Notes: a model not told the origin generated them from the letters alone. A DNA stretch of 6,100 nucleotides from an uncultured Pseudoxanthomonas sp. (GCA_937975725.1 CALJUL010000134.1:1-6100); one strand, 5' to 3'; counted from the first letter of the stretch, positions 1-5,954 are shown. Program-made: numbers and translations.

Positions 1-1
1 C

Positions 2-544
2 CCGCTGTTCAAGGGCAAGCGCGTGGCGGTGATCGGCGGCGGCAACTCCGGCGTGGAGGCGGCCATCGACCTGGCCGGCATCGTGGCGCACGTCACCCTG
101 TTCGAGTTCGACGGCAAGCTGCGCGCCGACGACGTGCTGCAGCGCAAGCTGCGCAGCCTGCCCAACGTGCGCATCGTCACCAGCGCGCAGACCACCGAGG
201 TGCTGGGCGACGGCAACAAGGTCACCGGCCTGGTCTACAAGGACCGCGAGGGCGGCGACGTCCACCGCGTGGAGCTGGAAGGCATCTTCGTGCAGATCGG
301 CCTGCTGCCCAACACCGAATGGCTGAAGGGCGCGGTGGAGCTGAGCCCGCGCGGCGAGATCGTGGTCGACGACCGCGGCCAGACCAGCGTGCCGGGCGTG
401 TTCGCCGCCGGCGACGCCACCACGGTGCCGTACAAGCAGATCGTCATCGCCATGGGCGAAGGCTCCAAGGCCGCGCTGAGCGCGTTCGATCACCTGATCC
501 GCACCTCGGCGCCGGTAGCGGCCGAGGACGTGGTGGCGGCCTGA
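2..544 (+). CDS. ahpF: Alkyl hydroperoxide reductase subunit F, C-terminal part (5' end outside window)
   Basis: AhpF is the cytoplasmic FAD/NADH-dependent disulfide reductase that recycles the peroxiredoxin AhpC, which reduces organic and hydrogen peroxides. The frame is open from the window edge, and the 180 visible residues match the last third of the roughly 520-residue family. The first residues, PLFKGKRVAVIGGGNSG, contain the GGGNSG dinucleotide-binding loop of the NADH domain. Near the C-terminus, GVFAAGDATTVPYKQI is the FAD-binding GD motif; E. coli has Cys where this protein has Ala after GD. In E. coli AhpF the redox-active CPHC pair lies just before the PL(F/Y)KGKR segment, so it should sit only a few residues upstream of the window. 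The intervening FVQIGLLPNT and the terminal SAFDHLIRT segment are also typical. The stop is TGA at 542-544. ahpC is expected further upstream, as in Xanthomonas. The oxyR gene follows in the same direction, which suggests control by OxyR. Confidence 0.96.
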   Translation, partial: PLFKGKRVAVIGGGNSGVEAAIDLAGIVAHVTLFEFDGKLRADDVLQRKLRSLPNVRIVTSAQTTEVLGDGNKVTGLVYKDREGGDVHRVELEGIFVQIGLLPNTEWLKGAVELSPRGEIVVDDRGQTSVPGVFAAGDATTVPYKQIVIAMGEGSKAALSAFDHLIRTSAPVAAEDVVAA

Positions 545-550
545 GACACC

Positions 551-580
551 GGGAAGTCGCCTGCTGCGCAGGCTGTAAGG
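551..580 (+). repeat. Palindromic unit A in the ahpF-oxyR spacer
   Basis: This is a 30-base unit with a perfect 6-bp hairpin, GCCTGC (559-564) and GCAGGC (568-573), around a TGC loop. It is flanked by GGGAAGTC on the left and TGTAAGG on the right. It begins 6 bases after the ahpF stop. It matches the complement of unit C at 24 of 30 positions, and four of the six differences form two compensatory base pairs in the stem. Its 16-base core 558-573 is repeated perfectly, in inverted orientation, at 695-710. It could also act as a weak terminator or mRNA-stabilising stem after ahpF, but no T-run follows. Confidence 0.75.
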
Positions 581-583
581 GGC

Positions 584-607
584 GAGTCTCGCCTTCGGCG
601 CTGTAAG
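584..607 (+). repeat. Palindromic unit B, degenerate direct copy of unit A
   Basis: The flanks GAGTC (584-588) and CTGTAAG (601-607) resemble those of unit A (AAGTC and CTGTAAG), in the same orientation. They enclose a different, shorter stem: CGCC (590-593), loop TTC, GGCG (597-600). An overlapping alternative stem, GGCGA (581-585) with TCGCC (589-593), is also possible. Because the inner bases differ from unit A, membership of the same family is inferred from the flanks only. Confidence 0.45.
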
Positions 608-629
608 TGGTAGCGGCAAGTGGTAAAAG

Positions 630-652
630 GCCACGAGTGTCGTGCCCGTGGC
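630..652. repeat. Central hairpin of the ahpF-oxyR spacer
   Basis: GCCACG (630-635) pairs with CGTGGC (647-652) around an 11-base loop. Alternatively, CACGA (632-636) pairs with TCGTG (640-644) around a GTG loop. The hairpin lies close to the centre of the larger dyad formed by units A and B on the left and C and D on the right, which centres near base 635. It does not share the flanks of the other units and may be a different element. Confidence 0.5.
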
Positions 653-656
653 TTCC

Positions 657-686
657 CCTTGCAGGCGGCGCAGCCGCCGACTTGCC
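657..686 (-). repeat. Palindromic unit C, inverted copy of unit A
   Basis: Read on the - strand, this 30-base unit aligns with unit A without gaps, with 24 of 30 bases identical. Its stem on the + strand is GGCGGC (664-669), loop GCA, GCCGCC (673-678). Relative to unit A, one C-G pair has become G-C and one T-A pair has become G-C, so the stem is preserved although the sequence changed. This covariation is good evidence that the fold, and not just the sequence, defines the element. Confidence 0.7.
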
Positions 687-718
687 TCTTCGCCGCCTGC
701 GCAGCAGGCGCCTCCCGG
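684..718 (-). repeat. Palindromic unit D, inverted, with the same hairpin core as unit A
   Basis: The stem is GCCTGC (695-700), loop GCA, GCAGGC (704-709). On the - strand the core is identical to unit A over 16 bases (695-710 against 558-573), and the outer CCGGGA is also shared with the sequence left of unit A (549-554). The other flank is diverged. The unit ends about 20 bases before the oxyR ribosome binding site, so it would lie in the oxyR leader if transcription begins upstream of it. Confidence 0.6.
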
Positions 719-736
719 CACCATCCATCGGCTTAC

Positions 737-745
737 GAGGGAGAG
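737..745 (+). promoter_or_regulatory. Ribosome binding site of oxyR (fixes the start)
   Basis: The purine-rich GAGGGAGAG ends 4 bases before the ATG at 750 and contains the GAGG core of a Shine-Dalgarno sequence. It selects ATG 750 over the in-frame ATG at 642. The 36 residues encoded between those two codons come from the palindromic spacer and do not resemble any LysR-family N-terminus. Confidence 0.8.
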
Positions 746-749
746 CTCC

Positions 750-1700
750 ATGAACCTCCGCGACCTGAAGTACCTGGTGGCCCTGGCCGACCACAAGCAT
801 TTCGGCCGCGCCGCCGCGGCGTGCTACGTCAGCCAGCCCACCCTGTCCACCCAGATCAAGAAGCTGGAGGAAGAACTGGGCGTGCCGCTGGTGGAGCGCG
901 CGCCGCGCAAGGTCATGCTGACCCCGGCCGGCCGCGATGCCGCCGACCGCGCGCGCCGCATCGTGGCCGAGGTCGAGCAGATGAAGGAAGCCGCCCGCCG
1001 CAGCCAGGACCCCGAGGCCGGCACCGTGCGCCTGGGCATCTTCCCCACCCTCGGCCCCTACCTGCTGCCGCACGTGGTGCCGCGCATCCGCGCCCGCTTC
1101 CCGCACCTGGAACTGCTGCTGGTGGAGGAGAAGAGCGAAGTGCTGCTCTCCCGCCTGCGCGAGGGCAAGCTCGACGCCGGCCTGCTGGCGATGCCCGTGC
1201 ACGACGACCAGTTGCACGCCGAATTCCTGTTCGAGGAACCGTTCCTGCTGGCCGTGCCCGAGTCGCACCCGCTGGCGCGCCGCGACGCGCTGCCGATGTC
1301 CGAGCTCGCCCAGCACCAGTTGCTGCTGCTGGAGGACGGCCACTGCCTGCGCGAACAGGCGCTGGACGTGTGCCGGATCTCCGGCGCCAACGAGAAGTCC
1401 GAGTTCCGCGCCACCAGCCTGGAGACGCTGCGGCAGATGGTCGCGGCCAACGTCGGCATTACCCTGCTGCCGACCCTGGCCGTCAAGCCGCCGGTGGCGC
1501 GCTCGGAGAACATCCACCTGCTGGGGTTCTCCGACGCCCATCCCAGCCGCCGGATCGCCATGGTCTGGCGCCGGAGTTCGGCGATGAGCGACTTCCTGCA
1601 GGCGTTGGCACAGGTGTTCCGCGAACTGCCCGGCAGCCTGTTCGAGCCCGAGCCGCGCGACACCGCCCCGCCCGCCGGCGCGCGGCCGCGGGCGGCTTGA
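750..1700 (+). CDS. oxyR: OxyR, hydrogen peroxide-sensing LysR-type regulator
   Basis: OxyR is a cytoplasmic DNA-binding activator/repressor that senses peroxide through a reversible disulfide and controls ahpC, ahpF and catalase genes in many proteobacteria. From ATG 750 the protein has 316 residues. The N-terminal winged helix-turn-helix covers about residues 1-60 (MNLRDLKYLVALADHKHFGR, then CYVSQPTLSTQIKKLE). The effector domain covers about residues 90-300. The two sensor cysteines are present as GHCLREQALDVC and fall at positions 199 and 208, the same numbers as in E. coli OxyR. The following FRATSLETLRQMVAANVGITLLP is characteristic of OxyR rather than of other LysR proteins such as CysB or MetR. 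The protein is about 11 residues longer than the 305-residue E. coli form, with a C-terminal tail rich in Pro, Ala and Arg. It sits 205 bases after ahpF, a gene order known from Xanthomonas. Confidence 0.96.
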   Translation: MNLRDLKYLVALADHKHFGRAAAACYVSQPTLSTQIKKLEEELGVPLVERAPRKVMLTPAGRDAADRARRIVAEVEQMKEAARRSQDPEAGTVRLGIFPTLGPYLLPHVVPRIRARFPHLELLLVEEKSEVLLSRLREGKLDAGLLAMPVHDDQLHAEFLFEEPFLLAVPESHPLARRDALPMSELAQHQLLLLEDGHCLREQALDVCRISGANEKSEFRATSLETLRQMVAANVGITLLPTLAVKPPVARSENIHLLGFSDAHPSRRIAMVWRRSSAMSDFLQALAQVFRELPGSLFEPEPRDTAPPAGARPRAA

Positions 1701-1757
1701 ACCGCGGCCGATTCCCGGCTACGTTAGACCCGCAAACAGGGACCCGATGGGCGGCGC

Positions 1758-1798
1758 GGCGACGCGTCGCCCGTTTCCTTTTGCGCGCAGCGAAAAAA
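1758..1798 (+). terminator. Possible weak terminator after oxyR
   Basis: A perfect 14-base palindrome, GGCGACGCGTCGCC (1758-1771), is followed by the T-rich CGTTTCCTTTT (1772-1782). A second imperfect stem, TTTT-g-CGC (1779-1786) with GCGAAAA (1790-1796), overlaps that T-rich stretch. Together they could end oxyR transcription or lower read-through into rnk. The T-run is interrupted by C, so termination is likely to be partial if it occurs. Confidence 0.35.
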
Positions 1799-1818
1799 GA
1801 CCCACCAGGAGATACCGA

Positions 1819-2259
1819 ATGAACAACACCCGCACCAGCGGCCTGCCCCCTTCGCCGCCCCCGCTCGTCGTCTCCAGCCGCGACCTCTCGCGCCTGGAGG
1901 CCCTGCTCGACAGCCCCGTGCTGCGCCGCCATCCGGCCGCGCTGGCGCTGATGGACGAACTCAACCGCGCCGAAGTGCGCGCGCCGGACGACATGCCGGA
2001 CAACGTGGTGACGATGCACTCGCGCGTGGAATGCGAGGACGAGCTCACCGGCGAACACCACCGCCTCACCCTGGTGTATCCCCACGAAGCCAACGTCGAG
2101 ACCGGGCTGGTCTCCGTGCTGGCACCGGTCGGCAGCGCGCTGCTGGGCCTGTCCATCGGCCAGACCATCGACTGGCACGCCCCCGGCAACCGCCCGCTGC
2201 GGCTGCGCGTCACCGCGATCAGCTACCAGCCCGAAGCCAGCGGCGACCTGCACCGCTGA
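1819..2259 (+). CDS. rnk: Rnk-type regulator of nucleoside diphosphate kinase (GreA/GreB family)
   Basis: The product has 146 residues, against 136 in E. coli Rnk. In that protein a short N-terminal helical domain is joined to a FKBP-like C-terminal domain that resembles GreA/GreB; it binds RNA polymerase and was named for its effect on nucleoside diphosphate kinase levels. Here a Pro-rich start (PPSPPPLVV) leads into the helical part (about residues 20-58, DLSRLEALLDSP). The C-terminal domain follows, with the signatures DNVVTMHSRV (61-70), LTLVYPHEAN (83-92), VLAPVGSALLGLSIGQTIDW (100-119) and YQPEASGD (136-143). These are close to the E. coli VVTMNSRV, APVGAALLG and YQPEAAGD. The start at 1819 is supported by AGGAGAT at 1807-1813. 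An upstream in-frame ATG at 1747 would run through the putative terminator region and is unlikely. The short N-terminal domain makes true Gre factor activity improbable. Confidence 0.92.
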   Translation: MNNTRTSGLPPSPPPLVVSSRDLSRLEALLDSPVLRRHPAALALMDELNRAEVRAPDDMPDNVVTMHSRVECEDELTGEHHRLTLVYPHEANVETGLVSVLAPVGSALLGLSIGQTIDWHAPGNRPLRLRVTAISYQPEASGDLHR

Positions 2260-2298
2260 CCATGGCGCCCGGCAACGCCTGAAGCAACAAAACCTCCG

Positions 2299-2327
2299 GT
2301 CCCGCGCCCGGCCTTCGCCCGCGGGAC
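2299..2327 (+). terminator. Stem-loop between rnk and tal
   Basis: An 8-bp perfect stem, GTCCCGCG (2299-2306) with CGCGGGAC (2320-2327), encloses a 13-base loop and lies 39 bases after the rnk stop. No clear T-run follows (the next bases are AGGGCATACTTTC), so it could be a Rho-assisted or mRNA-stabilising structure instead of a classical terminator. The CATACT at 2332-2337 is a possible -10 element for tal, but I see no convincing -35 at the right distance. Confidence 0.4.
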
Positions 2328-2370
2328 AGGGCATACTTTCGTACTCGCTTCCACTCCCCCGAGCCGCTGC

Positions 2371-3333
2371 ATGAATGCCTCTCCGTCCAAGCTGCAACAA
2401 CTCCGCGACCTGTCCGTGGTCGTCGCCGACACCGGCGACTACGACGCCATCAAGCGCCTCAAACCGGTGGACTGCACCACCAACCCGACGCTGGTGAAGA
2501 AGGCGCTGGACCTGCCGGTCTACGCCGACCTGATCGAGGAACACCTGGCCTGGGCGCGCGCGCAGGGCGGCGGCGAAGCCTTGGTGGACGACGTCGTGGA
2601 CCGCCTGACCGTCGGCGTCGGCGCCCGGCTCGCCGGCCTGATACCCGGCCGCGTCTCCACCGAGGTCGATGCCGACCAGGCCTACGACACCGCCGCCACC
2701 GTGGCCAAGGCGCGCAAGTTCGTGCGGATGTACGCCGAGCAGGGCATCGGCCGCGACCGCATCCTGATCAAGGTCGCCTCCACCTGGGAGGGCGTGGAAG
2801 CCGCGCGCCAGCTCCAGGCCGAGGGCATCGACTGCAACCTCACGCTCATCTTCAATCCCACCCAGGCCATCGCCTGCGCCGAGGCCGGCGCGTTCCTGAT
2901 CTCGCCGTTCGTGGGCCGCATCCTCGACTGGTACGTCGCCCACGGCCAGGCGCCGGCCAACATCGACGAAGACCCGGGCGTGGTGTTCGTGCGCGGCGTC
3001 TACGCCGAGTTCAAGCGCCGCGGCTCGCCTACGGTGGTGATGGGCGCCTCGTTCCGCTCCACCGCGCAGATCGAAGCGCTGGCCGGCTGCGACCGGCTGA
3101 CCATCTCGCCCGACCTGCTGGAGAAGCTGGACCGGGACCACGGCCCGCTGCCGCGCAAGCTCTCGCCCGGCGCGGCCGACGCCGTGACTGCCGCCCCGGT
3201 GACCGCGGAGAGCTTCGCCGCCGCCATCGAGGCCGACCCGATGGCGAAGGAGAAGCTCGCCACCGGCATCGAGATCTTCGCCAAGGACCTGGCCGCCCTG
3301 CGCGCGACCATCCGCGAGAAGCTGGCCGGCTGA
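2371..3333 (+). CDS. tal: Transaldolase (TalB type)
   Basis: Transaldolase moves a dihydroxyacetone unit from sedoheptulose 7-phosphate to glyceraldehyde 3-phosphate, giving erythrose 4-phosphate and fructose 6-phosphate in the cytoplasmic non-oxidative pentose phosphate pathway. The 320-residue product matches the roughly 317-residue E. coli TalB along its length. The Schiff-base lysine is Lys134 in RILIKVASTWEG. The other catalytic residues are Asp20 in VVVADTGD and Glu98 in GRVSTEVDA, and the phosphate-binding Ser178 and Arg183 are in ISPFVGRILDWY. The TTNPT segment near residue 36 and AGCDRLTISPDLL further on are also family signatures. Bases before ATG 2371 show only a weak GAG and no good Shine-Dalgarno sequence. 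The next gene begins 13 bases after the stop and is probably cotranscribed. All catalytic positions are intact, so the enzyme should be active. Confidence 0.97.
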   Translation: MNASPSKLQQLRDLSVVVADTGDYDAIKRLKPVDCTTNPTLVKKALDLPVYADLIEEHLAWARAQGGGEALVDDVVDRLTVGVGARLAGLIPGRVSTEVDADQAYDTAATVAKARKFVRMYAEQGIGRDRILIKVASTWEGVEAARQLQAEGIDCNLTLIFNPTQAIACAEAGAFLISPFVGRILDWYVAHGQAPANIDEDPGVVFVRGVYAEFKRRGSPTVVMGASFRSTAQIEALAGCDRLTISPDLLEKLDRDHGPLPRKLSPGAADAVTAAPVTAESFAAAIEADPMAKEKLATGIEIFAKDLAALRATIREKLAG

Positions 3334-3346
3334 CGCCGCGCACCCG

Positions 3347-3985
3347 ATGAGCCTGCGCACGCTGCTGGTCATTGGCTTGCTGGCCGGCATCGCCGGCTGG
3401 TGGTTCTCCGACCATCGCCGCGGTCCACGCGCGCCTGCCGCCGCCGTGGCGATGCCGGACTGCCCGCTGCCGCCGCACGTGGCGGCGGGCGATCCGCCCT
3501 TGCAATCGGAGCTGCCGGCCGGGATGGCGCCGTTCGCGTTGCGGGCCGCCACGCTGACGCCGCTGGCCGGCTTCAGCGTGCAGGCGCGCGTGCTGTCGCG
3601 CGAGGATTACCGCCACGGCCGCGAATCCGACCTCTCGCCCACCGACCTGGCCCTGGGCTGGCAGCGCATGGCGGAAGACGCCGCGGTCGGCGCCCTGGAC
3701 ATCCGCCAGTCCTCGCGCTGGTACCGCTACCGCTGGAGCGGCCAGCCGCCGCTGCCGCCCGAGGAGATCGTGCGCAGCAGCGCCAACATGCACATGATCC
3801 CCGGCAGCGACGCCGTCGCGGCGGCGCTCGCCGGCGTCCGCAAGGACGAACGGGTCCGCATCGACGGCTGGCTGGTGGAAGCGAAGGCGGACGACGGCTG
3901 GCGGTGGCGCAGTTCCCTGAGCCGCAACGACACCGGCTCCGGTGCCTGCGAGGTCGTCTACGTCTGCGGCATCACCCGCCTGTAG
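3347..3985 (+). CDS. Membrane-anchored conserved protein of unknown function
   Basis: The product has 212 residues. Residues 3-20 (LRTLLVIGLLAGIAGWWF) form one hydrophobic segment followed by positive SDHRRGPR. This suggests an uncleaved N-terminal anchor or signal peptide; the charge bias could leave the rest on either side of the membrane, though the periplasm is usual for such proteins. After a Pro/Ala-rich linker (about 25-60), residues 68-212 look like a globular domain with SREDYRHGRESDLSPTDLAL (84-103), a Trp/Tyr-rich SSRWYRYRW (122-130), SSANMHMIP (144-152) and VRIDGWLVEAK...GWRWRSSLSR (170-193). The three cysteines are at 39, 201 and 207. I recognise the SREDYR...ESDLSP...SSANMH pattern only as a conserved hypothetical family seen in proteobacteria and assign no function. 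The gene lies 13 bases after tal with no clear ribosome site, so it is probably translated by coupling. Its TAG stop is supplied by a REP element. Confidence 0.85.
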   Translation: MSLRTLLVIGLLAGIAGWWFSDHRRGPRAPAAAVAMPDCPLPPHVAAGDPPLQSELPAGMAPFALRAATLTPLAGFSVQARVLSREDYRHGRESDLSPTDLALGWQRMAEDAAVGALDIRQSSRWYRYRWSGQPPLPPEEIVRSSANMHMIPGSDAVAAALAGVRKDERVRIDGWLVEAKADDGWRWRSSLSRNDTGSGACEVVYVCGITRL

Positions 3986-4003
3986 GAGGAGCTTCAGCTC
4001 CGA
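3980..4003 (+). repeat. REP element 1 (GTAG-type), overlaps the end of the upstream gene
   Basis: The element reads CTGTAGGA followed by a hairpin, GGAGCT (3988-3993), TC, AGCTCC (3996-4001), then GA. A GTAG tetranucleotide (3982-3985) in front of a short stem-loop is the hallmark of the REP family processed by RAYT transposases and of the SMAG repeats of Stenotrophomonas. The first bases overlap the upstream gene, whose TAG stop is inside GTAG. It pairs with the inverted copy at 4111-4134. Confidence 0.85.
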
Positions 4004-4010
4004 TTGCTGG

Positions 4011-4110
4011 GTGCCTGCGACGGGAGGGATCGCGCATCGCACACCGCACTCATGGACGAGCGGGTTCTGCGAATGGCTCTCTTAATTTATTCGGCATGCA
4101 CGGATACCGG
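4011..4110. other. Spacer between the two REP elements, nothing recognised
   Basis: These 100 bases separate the inverted REP copies. I see no convincing gene, promoter or further repeat. The stretch CTCTTAATTTATTCGG (about 4078-4093) is markedly more AT-rich than anything else in the window, which fits non-coding DNA or material carried between the REP copies. Confidence 0.5.
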
Positions 4111-4134
4111 TCGGGGCTGAAGCCCCTCCTACAG
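4111..4134 (-). repeat. REP element 2 (GTAG-type), inverted partner
   Basis: Read on the - strand, this unit equals REP element 1 at 22 of 24 bases. The two differences are at paired stem positions: A-T in element 1 and G-C here, giving GGGGCT (4113-4118) and AGCCCC (4121-4126) on the + strand. The pair is arranged tail to tail between two convergent genes, the usual position of BIME-like REP doublets, where they can limit read-through from both sides. An additional short dyad, CTCCTACAGGAG (4126-4137), spans its outer edge. Confidence 0.85.
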
Positions 4135-4148
4135 GAGCGTGCGGCGTT

Positions 4149-4817
<669 letters not shown>

Positions 4818-4847
4818 GGCGGACCTCGTTGTCGGTGGAGGAAACGG

Positions 4848-5117
4848 TCAGGCGGGCAGGATGCCCAGGCCTTCGCCGTCACCTTCCGAGATGGGGCCGT
4901 CGGCGGGCGAATCCAGTCCCAACTCCTGCACGATGCCCTGCGCTTCAGGAAACGCCGCATCCGGCACGCAGACGCGCAGCACGCCGAACAGCGGCAGTTC
5001 GCCCATGCCGCCCAGCAACGACTCGCCGAACACGAACGCGGGCAGGCCCGCGTCCTCCAGTGCGTGCTTGACCAGGTGGGCGTCGAACAGGTTGTCGGCC
5101 AAGTAGACCACGCGCAT
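4848..5117 (-). CDS. Small DUF2007-type protein (putative signal-transducing protein)
   Basis: The product has 89 residues and begins MRVVYLADNLFDAHLVKHAL, followed by EDAGLPAFVFGESLLGGMGELP and VLRVCVPDAAFPEAQGIVQEL. The pattern of an initial strand, a helix that picks up residues able to switch 'inheritance' (N/D-x-x-x-A-x-L/V), a G-rich turn and a final V-x-V-x-x-x-x-x-x-A helix is that of the DUF2007 family. That family is small, cytoplasmic and PII-like in fold, with no proven role. The last 20 residues (SPADGPISEGDGEGLGILPA) form an acidic, probably flexible tail. The start at 5117 is fixed by GGAGGA (5131-5126, - strand) 8 bases upstream. The long open frame that continues upstream of this ATG is antisense-frame noise over the GST gene. 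It lies 38 bases after the GST gene and 30 bases before msrA. Confidence 0.85.
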   Translation of the reverse strand: MRVVYLADNLFDAHLVKHALEDAGLPAFVFGESLLGGMGELPLFGVLRVCVPDAAFPEAQGIVQELGLDSPADGPISEGDGEGLGILPA

Positions 5118-5155
5118 GGGCTTCGTCCTCCGCCGCCAGACTACACCCGGCGGCG

Positions 5156-5824
5156 TCAGAGCGGCCGGCGCAGCCGTTCGGTGGCTTCCAGCGATTCGGG
5201 CTCCACCGCGGCGGCGGCCCGCCATTCCTGCATCGCCGGCAGGGCGAACAGCGCCTGCATGTAGTGGCGGCCCACCGGGTCTGCGTCCACGCCGTAGCCG
5301 TCGAAGCGGATCGCCACCGGCGCGAACATCGCATCGACGATGCCGAAGTCGCCGCACAGGAATTCGCCGCCCTCGCCATGCCCGGCGCGCAGTTGCCGCC
5401 ACAGCGCCAGCACCCGGTCGATGTCGTACCGGGCCGCCTCGTCCCAGCGGTAGCCGTCCGGCGTGCGCCGGCTGTTCATCGGCAACTGCGTGCGCAGCGC
5501 GGCGAAGCCGGCGTGCATCTCCGCCGCGGCCGCGCGGGCTATGGCCCGTGCGGCGAGGCCGCGGGGCCAACCGCCGCCGTCCAGCCAGCGCTCGTTGGCG
5601 TATTCGCAGATCGCCAGCGAATCCCAGACCTGCACGTCGCCGTCGTGCAGCACCGGCACCTTGCCGTTCGGCGAATACCGCCCGATCGCGGCGGCGAAGG
5701 CCGGCGTGCCCAGCGGCAGCCGGACCTCCTCGAACGCCACGCCGAAATGCCGCAGCAGCAGCCAGGGACGCAGCGACCAGGACGAGTAGTTCTTGTTGCC
5801 GATGACCAGGAGGGGCGTGTTCAC
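5156..5824 (-). CDS. Glutathione S-transferase family protein
   Basis: The product has 222 residues from the chosen GTG start. The N-terminal thioredoxin-like domain (about 1-80) opens with LLVIGNKNYSSWSLRPWLLL; the serines at 14-15 and 17 occupy the place of the catalytic Ser in zeta/theta-like GSTs. It contains the cis-proline loop GKVPVL (Pro57) and the glutathione-contacting WDSLAI (Asp68-Ser69). The all-helical C-terminal domain (about 90-222) has the N-capping and hydrophobic-staple-like GDFGIVDAMFAPV (159-170) with Asp164. The family uses glutathione for conjugation, isomerisation or thiol transfer, but the substrate cannot be read from sequence. GTG 5824 is preferred because AGAGG lies 6 bases before it. 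An in-frame ATG at 5839 would add MQRSL but has no ribosome site. The gene is first of the probable unit with the DUF2007-type gene and msrA. Confidence 0.92.
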   Translation of the reverse strand: MNTPLLVIGNKNYSSWSLRPWLLLRHFGVAFEEVRLPLGTPAFAAAIGRYSPNGKVPVLHDGDVQVWDSLAICEYANERWLDGGGWPRGLAARAIARAAAAEMHAGFAALRTQLPMNSRRTPDGYRWDEAARYDIDRVLALWRQLRAGHGEGGEFLCGDFGIVDAMFAPVAIRFDGYGVDADPVGRHYMQALFALPAMQEWRAAAAVEPESLEATERLRRPL

Positions 5825-5830
5825 CAGAGA

Positions 5831-5835
5831 CCTCT
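5831..5835 (-). promoter_or_regulatory. Ribosome binding site supporting a GTG start for the GST gene
   Basis: On the - strand AGAGG (5835-5831) is followed by a 6-base spacer TCTCTG and then GTG at 5824-5822. The alternative ATG at 5839 overlaps this region and is preceded by pyrimidine-rich CTTCCCTTCGC, which offers no Shine-Dalgarno pairing. Confidence 0.6.
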
Positions 5836-5839
5836 GCAT

Positions 5840-5954
5840 GCGAAGGGAAGCGCGGTCCGGCCACCGCCGGGATGCCCCATGAGGGTTGCCGGGAACGGGT
5901 ATTTTGGCGATGGGGCCGCTAAACTTGCGTCTTCCCCCGCCTGTCCGCCTCCCG
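5840..5954. promoter_or_regulatory. Divergent intergenic region between the GST gene and glnS
   Basis: Both transcription units start outwards from here, so it should hold two promoters. For glnS, TAAACT (5920-5925) is a plausible -10 element, which would leave a leader of roughly 23 bases. No good -35 lies 16-18 bases before it. The leader CTTCCCCCGCCTGTCCGCCTCCCG lacks a Shine-Dalgarno sequence. I cannot place the promoter of the GST unit. Confidence 0.35.

Noticed and set aside
642..749. N-terminal extension of OxyR from ATG 642
   Set aside because: The extension is encoded by the palindromic repeats, has no family similarity, and the ribosome site is placed for ATG 750, where the canonical LysR start MNLRDLKYL lies.
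545..749. OxyR-binding site or CRISPR array in the ahpF-oxyR spacer
   Set aside because: No spaced ATAG/CTAT motifs of the OxyR operator type were seen. The repeats are palindromes of both orientations with irregular spacing, not direct repeats with unique spacers.
444..1541. 365-codon open frame on the - strand over ahpF and oxyR
   Set aside because: It is antisense to two well-identified genes and has a repetitive Gln/Ala/Arg/Gly composition with no recognisable domain.
1747..1818. N-terminal extension of Rnk from ATG 1747
   Set aside because: It would translate the putative terminator hairpin. AGGAGAT at 1807-1813 is placed for ATG 1819.
620..1822. 400-codon open frame on the + strand over oxyR
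   Set aside because: It is a different frame from oxyR, extremely Arg/Pro/Ala rich, and starts inside the palindromic spacer.
1483..3552. 689-codon open frame on the - strand
   Set aside because: It runs antisense through oxyR, rnk and tal, which are all clearly recognisable. Its translation is low-complexity (Gly, Arg, Ala, His and Gln rich), as expected for a shadow frame in GC-rich DNA.
4848..5864. 338-codon - strand frame that would make the DUF2007-type protein a fusion
   Set aside because: The upstream part lies in another frame over the GST gene and is Arg/Gly/Ala-rich noise. A strong ribosome site before ATG 5117 and the family length support the 89-residue protein.
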